DNA of 64,000 nt from Dama dama (lineage: Eukaryota; Chordata; Mammalia; Artiodactyla; Cervidae). Within the stretch, counting starts at the first letter, position 1. Each line of letters begins with the position of its first letter. Where the stretch lies: contig NW_026870965.1 of NCBI RefSeq assembly GCF_033118175.1, forward strand, positions 186,001-250,000, in the 5' to 3' direction. The translations under genes were made by a program, and so were the position numbers. Positions 9,801 through 20,775 of the stretch are shown piece after piece. The notes under the pieces were generated by a model. The model searched no databases. It was not told the DNA's origin and worked only from the letters and a program-made list of their open reading frames with translations.

Positions 9801-11667
9801 TGGTTCTGCCTTGGTCTGGGAGTGTGGACACACTGCCTGGACCCCAGGCTCAGGGGCAAGGGCCCGGAGAGAGCACCACCCCGAAGCGCTTTTCTCCCGG
9901 GCTTAGGAGCATTGTGCACGCCTGCTGGGAACAGTGGGCGGGAGCGCTTGCAAACCGGCCTTTGGAGGCAGCCGGGGAGGTCTTCCAGTGGGAGAGGGCC
10001 GGTTGTGCTCAGAGGCCCCACAGGCCAGGGGCAGGACCCAGCAGGGCCCCTGCCCCTGGCCAGCCTTGCCCAGACCTTCCTGGCCTCCGGGGGTACTGCC
10101 CCACCAAGGGGCAGGCTGCGGGGACTGGGTCCAGACATGCTCGGGCGCCTCCCCTGGCTCATCCCCGCTGGTGCCTTTCCCCTGGGCCTAGGCCTCGGTT
10201 GAGGCCTCCTTGGAGAGGAGGTTGCTGGCAGGGGCTGTCTCCACACTGCAAGGTGCTGCAGCTCAGAGAGCCTCGTCAGAGAGAAGGGACCAGTAAAGGG
10301 CTGGATGCCCAAGACATCTTTGGCCCAGCAGCCTCAGGGCAGCAGGGAGAGCAAGAGGCCCAACTTGCCCCTATTCCGCTCTGCCCCTTCCCACACAGGC
10401 GGCCAACCCAGCAGCTGCCTGACAGACTCTGGCTCCCCCAAGCTCTCTGCCGGTGCAGGGGACAGGAACAGACGTGGGCATGTGGTTCTGCCTTGGCCTG
10501 GGAGTGTGTTCTCCCTGCCTTGCCCCCAGGCTCATGGGCAAGGGCCCGGAGAGAGCACCACCCTGAAGCGCTTTTCTCCCGGGCTTGGGAGAATTGTGCG
10601 TGCCTGGCGGGAAGAGCGGGCGGGAGTGTTGGCAAACCGGCCTTTGGAGGCACCCGGGGAGGTCTTCCAGTGGGAGAGGGCCGGTTGTGCTCAGAGGCCC
10701 CACAGGCCAGGGGCAGGACCCAGCAGGGCCCCTGCCCCTGACCAGCCTTGCCCAGACCTTCCTGGCCTCCGGGGGTACTGCCTCACCAAGGGGCAGGCTG
10801 CGGGGACTGGGTCCAGACATGCCCGGGCGCCTCCCCAGGCTCTTCCCAGCTGGTGCCTTTCCCCTGGGGCTAGGCCTCGGTTGAGGCCTCCTTGGAGAGG
10901 AGGTTGCTGGCAGGGGCTGTCTCCACACTGCAAGGTGCTGGAGCTCAGAGGGCCTCGTCAGAGGGAAGGGACCAGCAAGGGGCTGGATGCCCAAGACCTC
11001 TTTGGCCCAGCAGCCTCAGGGCAGCAGGGAGAGCAGAGGCCCAACATGCCCCTAGGTCGGCTCTGCCACTTCCCACACAGGCGGCCAGCCCAGCACCTGC
11101 CTGACAGACTCTGGCTCCCCCGAGCTCTCTGCCGGTGTAGGGGGCAGGAACAGACGTGTGCATGTCGTTCTCCCTTGGCCTGGGAGTGTGTTCCACCTGC
11201 CTGGCCCCCAGGCTCAGGGGCAAGGGCCCGAGGAGAGCACCACCCCGAAGCGCTTTTCTCCCGGGCTTGGGAGCATTGTGCGTGCCTGGCGGGAACAGCG
11301 GGTGGGAGTGCTTGCAAACAGGCCTTTGGAGGCAGACGGGGAGGTCTTCCAGCGGGAGGGTGCTGGTTGTGCTCAGACGCCCCACAGGCCAGGGGCAGGA
11401 CCCAGCAGTGTCCCTGCCCCTGGCAGCCTTGCCCAGACCTTCCTGGCCTCCGGGGGTACTACCCCACCAAGGGGCAGGCTGCGGGGCCTGGGTCCAGACA
11501 TGCCCGGGCGCCTCCCCAGGCTCATACCCGCTGGTGCCTTTCCCCTGGGCCTAGGCCTCGGTTGAGGCCTCCTTGGAGAGGAGGTTGCCGGCAGGGGCTG
11601 TCTGCACACTGCAAGGTGCTGGAGCTCAGAGGGCCTCGTCAGAGGGAAAGGACCAGCAAAGGGCTGG
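6892..11667 (+). repeat. Higher-order repeat copy 1 (7 units, 4776 bp)
   Basis: Seven successive units a to g (anchors 6892, 7574, 8257, 8940, 9622, 10305, 10987) differ clearly from one another, but the set recurs unit for unit 4776 bp downstream. By eye only isolated substitutions separate copies 1 and 2, for example T at 7789 versus C at 12565, C at 7713 versus A at 12489, and T at 8801 versus C at 13577. Such near-identity between whole blocks against clear divergence between neighbouring units is the classical sign of a higher-order repeat made by recent block duplication. Unit f (10305) is marked by ATTCCGCTCTGCC in place of AGGTCGGCTCTGCC. Confidence 0.95.
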
Positions 11668-14600
11668 ATGCCCAAGACCTCTTTGACCCAGCAGCCTCAG
11701 GGCAGCAGGGAGAGCAAGAGGCCCAACTTGCCCCTAGGTCGGCTCTACCCCGTCCCACACAGGCAGCCAGCCCAGCAGCAGCCTGGCAGTCTCTGGCTCC
11801 CCCGAACTTTCTGCCGGTGTAGGGGGCAGGAACAGACGTGTGCATGTCGTTCTGCCTTGGCCTGGGAGTGTGTTCCCCCTGCCTGTCCCCCAGGCTCAGG
11901 GGCAAGGGCCCGGAGAGAGCACCACCCCGAAGCGCTTTTCTCCCGGGCTTGGGAGCATTGTGCGTGCCTGGCGGGAACATCGGGCGGGAGTGCTTGCAAA
12001 CCGGCCTTTGGAGGCAGCCGGGGAGGTCTTCCAGCGGGAGAGTGCCGGTTGTGCTCAGACGCCCCACAGGCCAGGGGCAGGACCCAGCAGTGTCCCTGCC
12101 CCTGGCAGCCTTGCCCAGACCCTCCTGGCCTCCGGGGGTACTGCCCCAACAAGGGGCAGGCTGCGGGGACTGGGTCCAGACATGGCCGGGCGCCTCCACT
12201 GGCTCATCCCCGCTGGTGCCTTTCCCCTGGGCCTAGGCCTCGGTTGAGGCCTCCTTGGAGAGGAGGTTGCTGGCAGGGGCTGTCTCCACACTGCAAGGTG
12301 CTGGAGCTCAGAGGGCCTCGTCAGAGGGAAGGGACCAGCAAGGGGCTGGATGCCCAAGACCTCTTTGGCCCAGCAGCCTCAGGGCAGCAGGGAGAGGAAG
12401 AGGCCCAACTTGCCCCTAGGTCGGCTCTGCCCCTTCCCACACAGGTGGCCAGCCCAGCAGCTGCCTGACAGACTCTGGCTCCCCCGAGATCTCTGCCGGT
12501 GCAGGGGTCAGGAACAGACGTGTGCATGTGGTTCTGCGTTGGTCTGGGAGTGTAGACCCACTGCCTCGCCCCCACGCTCAGGGGCAAGGGCCCGGAGAGA
12601 GCAACACCCCGAAGCGCTTTTCTCCCGGGCTTGGGAGAATAGTGCGTGCCTGGCGGGAACAGCGGGCGGGAGTGTTTGCAAACCGGCCTTTGGAGGCAGC
12701 CGGGGAAGTCTTCCAGTGGGAGAGGGCCGGTTGTGCTCAGAGGCCCCACAGGCCAGGGGCAGGACCCAGCAGGGCCCCTGCCCGTGGCCAGCCTTGCCCA
12801 GACCTTCCTGGCCTCCGTGGGTACTGCCCCACCAAGGGGCAGGCTGTGGGGACTGGGTCCAGACATGCCCGGGCGCCTCCCCAGGCTCATCCCCGCTGGT
12901 GCCTTTCCCCTGGTCCTAGGCCTCGGTTGAGGCCTCCTTAGAGAGGAGGTTGCTGGCAGGGGCTGTCTCCACACTGCAAGGTGCTGGAGCTCAGAGGGCC
13001 TCGTCAGAGGGAAGGGACAAGCAAGGGGCTGGATGCCCAAGATCTCTTTGGCCCAGCAGCCTCAGGGCAGCAGGGAGAGCAAGAGGCCCAACTTGCCCCT
13101 AGGTCGGCTCTGCCCCGTCCCACACAGGCGGCCAGCCCAGCAGCTGCCTGACAGACTCTGGCTCCCCCGAGCTCTCTGCCGGTGCATGGGGCAGGAACAG
13201 ACGTGTGCACGTCGTTCTGCCTTGGCCTGGGAGTGTGGACCCCCTGCCTGGCCCCCAGGCTCAGGGGAAAGGGCCCGGAGAGAGCACCACCCCGAGGCGA
13301 TTTTCTCCCGGGCTTGGGAGCGTTGTGCGCCCTTGGTTGGAACAGTGGGCGGGAGTGCTTGCAAACCGGCCTTTGGAGGCAGCCGGGGACGTCTTCCAGT
13401 GGGAGAGGCCCGGTTGTGCTCAGAGGCCCCACAGGCCAGGGGCAGGACCCAGCAGGGCCCCTGCCCCTGGCCAGCCTTGCCCAGACCTTCCTGGCCTCCG
13501 GGGGTACTGCCCCACCAAGGGGCAGGCTGCGGTGACTGGGTCCAGACATGTCCGTGCGCCTCCCCAGGATCATCCCCGCTGGTGCCTTTCCCCTGGGCGT
13601 AGGCCTCGGTTGAGGCCTCTTTGGAGAGGAGGTTGCTGGCAGGGGCTGTCTCCACACTGCAAGGTGCTGGAGCTCAGAGGGCCTCGTCAGAGGGAAGGGA
13701 CCAGCAAAGGGCTGGATGCCCAAGACCTCTTTGACCCAGCAGCCTCAGGGCAGCAGGGAGAGCAAGAGGCCCAACTTGCCCCTAGGTTGGCTCTGCCCCG
13801 TCCCAGACAGGCAGCCAGCCCAGCAGCAGCCTGGTAGTCTCTGGCTCCCCCGATCTCTCTGCCGGTGTAGGGGGCAGGAACAGACGTGTGCATGTCGTTC
13901 TGCCTTGGCCTGGGAGTGTGTTCCCCCTGCCTGTCCCCCAGGGTCAGGGGCAAGGGTCCGGAGAGAGCACCACCCCGAAGCGCTTTTCTCTCGGGCTTGG
14001 TAGCATTGTGCGTGCCTGGCGGGAACAGCGGGCGGGAGTGCTTGCAAACCGGCCTTTGGAGGCAGCCAGGGAGGTCTTCCAGCGGGAGAGTGCCGGTTGT
14101 GCTCAGACGCCCCACAGGCCAGGGGCAGGACCCAGCACTGTCCCTGCCCCTGGCAGCCTTGCCCAGACCCTCCTGGACTCCGGGGTTACTATCCCACCAA
14201 GGGGCAGGCTTCGGGGACTGGGTCCAGACATGCCCGGGCGCCTCCCCAGGCTCATCCCCGCTGGTGCCTTTCCCCTGGTCCTAGGCCTCGGTTGAGGCCT
14301 CCTTGGAGAGGAGGTTGCTGGCAGGGGCTGTCTCCACACTGCAAGGTGCTGGAGCTCAGAGGGCCTCGTCAGCGGGAAGGGACCAGCAAGGGGCTGGATG
14401 CCCAAGACCTCTTTGGCCCAGCAGCCTCAGGGCAGCAGGGAGAGGAAGAGGCCCAACTTGCCCCTAGGTCGGCTCTGCCCCTTCCCACACAGGCAGCCAA
14501 CCCAGCAGCTGCCTGACAGACTGTGGCTCCCCCGAGCGCTCTGCCGGTGCAGGGGTCAGGAACAGACGTGTGCATGTGGTTCTGCCTTGGTCTGGGAGTG

Positions 14601-16443
14601 TGGACACACTGCCTGGACCCCAGGCTCAGGGGCAAGGGCCCGGAGAGAGCACCACCCCGAAGCGCTTTTCTCCCGGGCTTAGGAGCATTGTGCACGCCTG
14701 CTGGGAACAGTGGGCGGGAGCGCTTGCAAACCGGCCTTTGGAGGCAGCCGGGGAGGTCTTCCAGTGGGAGAGGGCCGGTTGTGCTCAGAGGCCCCACAGG
14801 CCAGGGGCAGGACCCAGCAGGGCCCCTGCCCCTGGCCAGCCTTGCCCAGACCTTCCTGGCCTCCGGGGGTACTGCCCCACCAAGGGGCAGGCTGCGGGGA
14901 CTGGGTCCAGACATGCTCGGGCGCCTCCCCTGGCTCATCCCCGCTGGTGCCTTTCCCCTGGGCCTAGGCCTCGGTTGAGGCCTCCTTGGAGAGGAGGTTG
15001 CTGGCAGGGGCTGTCTCCACACTGCAAGGTGCTGCAGCTCAGAGAGCCTCGTCAGAGAGAAGGGACCAGTAAAGGGCTGGATGCCCAAGACATCTTTGGC
15101 CCAGCAGCCTCAGGGCAGCAGGGAGAGCAAGAGGCCCAACTTGCCCCTATTCCGCTCTGCCCCTTCCCACACAGGCGGCCAACCCAGCAGCTGCCTGACA
15201 GACTCTGGCTCCCCCAAGCTCTCTGCCGGTGCAGGGGACAGGAACAGACGTGGGCATGTGGTTCTGCCTTGGCCTGGGAGTGTGTTCTCCCTGCCTTGCC
15301 CCCAGGCTCATGGGCAAGGGCCCGGAGAGAGCACCACCCTGAAGCGCTTTTCTCCCGGGCTTGGGAGAATTGTGCGTGCCTGGCGGGAAGAGCGGGCGGG
15401 AGTGTTGGCAAACCGGCCTTTGGAGGCACCCGGGGAGGTCTTCCAGTGGGAGAGGGCCGGTTGTGCTCAGAGGCCCCACAGGCCAGGGGCAGGACCCAGC
15501 AGGGCCCCTGCCCCTGACCAGCCTTGCCCAGACCTTCCTGGCCTCCGGGGGTACTGCCTCACCAAGGGGCAGGCTGCGGGGACTGGGTCCAGACATGCCC
15601 GGGCGCCTCCCCAGGCTCTTCCCAGCTGGTGCCTTTCCCCTGGGGCTAGGCCTCGGTTGAGGCCTCCTTGGAGAGGAGGTTGCTGGCAGGGGCTGTCTCC
15701 ACACTGCAAGGTGCTGGAGCTCAGAGGGCCTCGTCAGAGGGAAGGGACCAGCAAGGGGCTGGATGCCCAAGACCTCTTTGGCCCAGCAGCCTCAGGGCAG
15801 CAGGGAGAGCAGAGGCCCAACATGCCCCTAGGTCGGCTCTGCCACTTCCCACACAGGCGGCCAGCCCAGCACCTGCCTGACAGACTCTGGCTCCCCCGAG
15901 CTCTCTGCCGGTGTAGGGGGCAGGAACAGACGTGTGCATGTCGTTCTCCCTTGGCCTGGGAGTGTGTTCCACCTGCCTGGCCCCCAGGCTCAGGGGCAAG
16001 GGCCCGAGGAGAGCACCACCCCGAAGCGCTTTTCTCCCGGGCTTGGGAGCATTGTGCGTGCCTGGCGGGAACAGCGGGTGGGAGTGCTTGCAAACAGGCC
16101 TTTGGAGGCAGACGGGGAGGTCTTCCAGCGGGAGGGTGCTGGTTGTGCTCAGACGCCCCACAGGCCAGGGGCAGGACCCAGCAGTGTCCCTGCCCCTGGC
16201 AGCCTTGCCCAGACCTTCCTGGCCTCCGGGGGTACTACCCCACCAAGGGGCAGGCTGCGGGGCCTGGGTCCAGACATGCCCGGGCGCCTCCCCAGGCTCA
16301 TACCCGCTGGTGCCTTTCCCCTGGGCCTAGGCCTCGGTTGAGGCCTCCTTGGAGAGGAGGTTGCCGGCAGGGGCTGTCTGCACACTGCAAGGTGCTGGAG
16401 CTCAGAGGGCCTCGTCAGAGGGAAAGGACCAGCAAAGGGCTGG
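11668..16443 (+). repeat. Higher-order repeat copy 2 (7 units, 4776 bp)
   Basis: Second copy of the 7-unit block, with anchors at 11668, 12350, 13033, 13716, 14398, 15081 and 15763, each exactly 4776 bp after its partner in copy 1. It differs from copy 3 by isolated substitutions such as C at 11750 versus T at 16526 and C at 14154 versus A at 18930. It contains no indel relative to copy 1 that I could find. Confidence 0.95.
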
Positions 16444-19400
16444 ATGCCCAAGACCTCTTTGACCCAGCAGCCTCAGGGCAGCAGGGAGAGCAAGAGGCCC
16501 AACTTGCCCCTAGGTCGGCTCTACCTCGTCCCACACAGGCAGCCAGCCCAGCAGCAGCCTGGCAGTCTCTGGCTCCCCCGAACTTTCTGCCGGTGTAGGG
16601 GGCAGGAACAGACGTGTGCATGTCGTTCTGCCTTGGCCTGGGAGTGTGTTCCCCCTGCCTGTCCCCCAGGCTCAGGGGCAAGGGCCCGGAGAGAGCACCA
16701 CCCCGAAGCGCTTTTCTCCCGGGCTTGGGAGCATTGTGCGTGCCTGGCGGGAACATCGGGCGGGAGTGCTTGCAAACCGGCCTTTGGAGGCAGCCGGGGA
16801 GGTCTTCCAGCGGGAGAGTGCCGGTTGTGCTCAGACGCCCCACAGGCCAGGGGCAGGACCCAGCAGTGTCCCTGCCCCTGGCAGCCTTGCCCAGACCCTC
16901 CTGGCCTCCGGGGGTACTGCCCCAACAAGGGGCAGGCTGCGGGGACTGGGTCCAGACATGGCCGGGCGCCTCCACTGGCTCATCCCCGCTGGTGCCTTTC
17001 CCCTGGGCCTAGGCCTCGGTTGAGGCCTCCTTGGAGAGGAGGTTGCTGGCAGGGGCTGTCTCCACACTGCAAGGTGCTGGAGCTCAGAGGGCCTCGTCAG
17101 AGGGAAGGGACCAGCAAGGGGCTGGATGCCCAAGACCTCTTTGGCCCAGCAGCCTCAGGGCAGCAGGGAGAGGAAGAGGCCCAACTTGCCCCTAGGTCGG
17201 CTCTGCCCCTTCCCACACAGGTGGCCAGCCCAGCAGCTGCCTGACAGACTCTGGCTCCCCCGAGCTCTCTGCCGGTGCAGGGGTCAGGAACAGACGTGTG
17301 CATGTGGTTCTGCGTTGGTCTGGGAGTGTAGACCCACTGCCTCGCCCCCACGCTCAGGGGCAAGGGCCCGGAGAGAGCAACACCCCGAAGCGCTTTTCTC
17401 CCGGGCTTGGGAGAATAGTGCGTGCCTGGCGGGAACAGCGGGCGGGAGTGTTTGCAAACCGGCCTTTGGAGGCAGCCGGGGAAGTCTTCCAGTGGGAGAG
17501 GGCCGGTTGTGCTCAGAGGCCCCACAGGCCAGGGGCAGGACCCAGCAGGGCCCCTGCCCGTGGCCAGCCTTGCCCAGACCTTCCTGGCCTCCGTGGGTAC
17601 TGCCCCACCAAGGGGCAGGCTGTGGGGACTGGGTCCAGACATGCCCGGGCGCCTCCCCAGGCTCATCCCCGCTGGTGCCTTTCCCCTGGTCCTAGGCCTC
17701 GGTTGAGGCCTCCTTAGAGAGGAGGTTGCTGGCAGGGGCTGTCTCCACACTGCAAGGTGCTGGAGCTCAGAGGGCCTCGTCAGAGGGAAGGGACAAGCAA
17801 GGGGCTGGATGCCCAAGATCTCTTTGGCCCAGCAGCCTCAGGGCAGCAGGGAGAGCAAGAGGCCCAACTTGCCCCTAGGTCGGCTCTGCCCCGTCCCACA
17901 CAGGCGGCCAGCCCAGCAGCTGCCTGACAGACTCTGGCTCCCCCGAGCTCTCTGCCGGTGCATGGGGCAGGAACAGACGTGTGCACGTCGTTCTGCCTTG
18001 GCCTGGGAGTGTGGACCCCCTGCCTGGCCCCCAGGCTCAGGGGAAAGGGCCCGGAGAGAGCACCACCCCGAGGCGATTTTCTCCCGGGCTTGGGAGCGTT
18101 GTGCGCCCTTGGTTGGAACAGTGGGCGGGAGTGCTTGCAAACCGGCCTTTGGAGGCAGCCGGGGACGTCTTCCAGTGGGAGAGGCCCGGTTGTGCTCAGA
18201 GGCCCCACAGGCCAGGGGCAGGACCCAGCAGGGCCCCTGCCCCTGGCCAGCCTTGCCCAGACCTTCCTGGCCTCCGGGGGTACTGCCCCACCAAGGGGCA
18301 GGCTGCGGTGACTGGGTCCAGACATGTCCGTGCGCCTCCCCAGGATCATCCCCGCTGGTGCCTTTCCCCTGGGCGTAGGCCTCGGTTGAGGCCTCTTTGG
18401 AGAGGAGGTTGCTGGCAGGGGCTGTCTCCACACTGCAAGGTGCTGGAGCTCAGAGGGCCTCGTCAGAGGGAAGGGACCAGCAAAGGGCTGGATGCCCAAG
18501 ACCTCTTTGACCCAGCAGCCTCAGGGCAGCAGGGAGAGCAAGAGGCCCAACTTGCCCCTAGGTTGGCTCTGCCCCGTCCCAGACAGGCAGCCAGCCCAGC
18601 AGCAGCCTGGTAGTCTCTGGCTCCCCCGATCTCTCTGCCGGTGTAGGGGGCAGGAACAGACGTGTGCATGTCGTTCTGCCTTGGCCTGGGAGTGTGTTCC
18701 CCCTGCCTGTCCCCCAGGGTCAGGGGCAAGGGTCCGGAGAGAGCACCACCCCGAAGCGCTTTTCTCTCGGGCTTGGTAGCATTGTGCGTGCCTGGCGGGA
18801 ACAGCGGGCGGGAGTGCTTGCAAACCGGCCTTTGGAGGCAGCCAGGGAGGTCTTCCAGCGGGAGAGTGCCGGTTGTGCTCAGACGCCCCACAGGCCAGGG
18901 GCAGGACCCAGCACTGTCCCTGCCCCTGGAAGCCTTGCCCAGACCCTCCTGGACTCCGGGGTTACTATCCCACCAAGGGGCAGGCTTCGGGGACTGGGTC
19001 CAGACATGCCCGGGCGCCTCCCCAGGCTCATCCCCGCTGGTGCCTTTCCCCTGGTCCTAGGCCTCGGTTGAGGCCTCCTTGGAGAGGAGGTTGCTGGCAG
19101 GGGCTGTCTCCACACTGCAAGGTGCTGGAGCTCAGAGGGCCTCGTCAGCGGGAAGGGACCAGCAAGGGGCTGGATGCCCAAGACCTCTTTGGCCCAGCAG
19201 CCTCAGGGCAGCAGGGAGAGGAAGAGGCCCAACTTGCCCCTAGGTCGGCTCTGCCCCTTCCCACACAGGCAGCCAACCCAGCAGCTGCCTGACAGACTGT
19301 GGCTCCCCCGAGCGCTCTGCCGGTGCAGGGGTCAGGAACAGACGTGTGCATGTGGTTCTGCCTTGGTCTGGGAGTGTGGACACACTGCCTGGACCCCAGG

Positions 19401-20537
19401 CTCAGGGGCAAGGGCCCGGAGAGAGCACCACCCCGAAGCGCTTTTCTCCCGGGCTTAGGAGCATTGTGCACGCCTGCTGGGAACAGTGGGCGGGAGCGCT
19501 TGCAAACCGGCCTTTGGAGGCAGCCGGGGAGGTCTTCCAGTGGGAGAGGGCCGGTTGTGCTCAGAGGCCCCACAGGCCAGGGGCAGGACCCAGCAGGGCC
19601 CCTGCCCCTGACCAGCCTTGCCCAGACCTTCCTGGCCTCCGGGGGTACTGCCTCACCAAGGGGCAGGCTGCGGGGACTGGGTCCAGACATGCCCGGGCGC
19701 CTCCCCAGGCTCTTCCCAGCTGGTGCCTTTCCCCTGGGGCTAGGCCTCGGTTGAGGCCTCCTTGGAGAGGAGGTTGCTGGCAGGGGCTGTCTCCACACTG
19801 CAAGGTGCTGGAGCTCAGAGGGCCTCGTCAGAGGGAAGGGACCAGCAAGGGTCTGGATGCCCAAGACCTCTTTGGCCCAGCAGCCTCAGGGCAGCAGGGA
19901 GAGCAGAGGCCCAACATGCCCCTAGGTCGGCTCTGCCACTTCCCACACAGGCGGCCAGCCCAGCACCTGCCTGACAGACTCTGGCTCCCCCGAGCTCTCT
20001 GCCGGTGTAGGGGGCAGGAACAGACGTGTGCATGTCGTTCTCCCTTGGCCTGGGAGTGTGTTCCACCTGCCTGGCCCCCAGGCTCAGGGGCAAGGGCCCG
20101 AGGAGAGCACCACCCCGAAGCGCTTTTCTCCCGGGCTTGGGAGCATTGTGCGTGCCTGGCGGGAACAGCGGGTGGGAGTGCTTGCAAACAGGCCTTTGGA
20201 GGCAGACGGGGAGGTCTTCCAGCGGGAGGGTGCTGGTTGTGCTCAGACGCCCCACAGGCCAGGGGCAGGACCCAGCAGTGTCCCTGCCCCTGGCAGCCTT
20301 GCCCAGACCTTCCTGGCCTCCGGGGGTACTGCCCCACCAAGGGGCAGGCTGCGGGGACTGGGTCCAGACATGCCCGGGCGCCTCCCCAGGCTCATCCCCG
20401 CTGGTGCCTTTCCCCTGGGCCTAGGCCTCGGTTGAGGCCTCCTTGGAGAGGAGGTTGCTGGCAGGGGCTGTCTCCACACTGCAAGGTGCTGGACCTCAGA
20501 GGGCCTCTTCAGAGGGAAGGGACCAGCAAGGGGCTGG
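16444..20537 (+). repeat. Higher-order repeat copy 3, one unit deleted (6 units, 4094 bp)
   Basis: Third copy of the block, with anchors at 16444, 17126, 17809, 18492, 19174 and 19857. Spacing stays at 4776 bp from copy 2 through unit e (19174). The next unit is then of type g instead of f. The unit anchored at 19174 starts as type e (GCTTAGGAGCATTGTGCACG, intact GGAGGCAGCCGGGG) and ends as type f (CCCCTGACCAGCC, TACTGCCTCACC). The crossover therefore lies between about 19525 and 19610, where e and f are identical. This is a clean in-register loss of one 682 bp unit. Confidence 0.93.
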
Positions 20538-20775
20538 ATGCCCAAGACCTCTTTGGCCCAGCAGCCTCAGGGCAGCAGGGAGAGCAAGAGGCCCAACTTG
20601 CCCCTAGGTCGGCTCTGCCCCTTTCCACACAGGCCGCCAACCCAGCAGCTGCCTGGCATACTCTGGCTCCCCCGAGCTCTCTGCCGGTGCAGGGACCAGG
20701 AACAGACGTTTGCATGTGGTTCTGCCTTGGCCTGGGAGTGTGTGCCCCCTGCATTGCCCCCAGGCTCAGGGGCAA

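Larger units (their letters stand above)
6576..20775 (+). repeat. Long-unit run L2, contains the 4776 bp higher-order repeat
   Basis: Remainder of the unit carrying block S1, then 21 unit anchors at 6892, 7574, 8257, 8940, 9622, 10305, 10987, 11668, 12350, 13033, 13716, 14398, 15081, 15763, 16444, 17126, 17809, 18492, 19174, 19857 and 20538. The last anchor leads into block S2. This is the most homogenised part of the window: from 6892 to 20537 it consists of three successive copies of one 7-unit block, the third lacking one unit. Confidence 0.96.

Noticed and set aside
10305..11822. 505-codon plus-strand frame beginning MPKTSLAQQPQ, recurring in nearly every unit
   Set aside because: The ATG is simply the satellite anchor. 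Because the unit is 682 bp (not a multiple of three) the frame shifts at each unit, and equivalent frames end at differing places through random substitutions. No protein family recognised.
6892..20537. Near-identical 4776 bp copies as a pure assembly error
   Set aside because: Each copy has private substitutions (for example at 8801, 12489, 18930) and copy 3 lacks one unit, so they are probably real separate copies; read depth would still be needed to be sure of the number.
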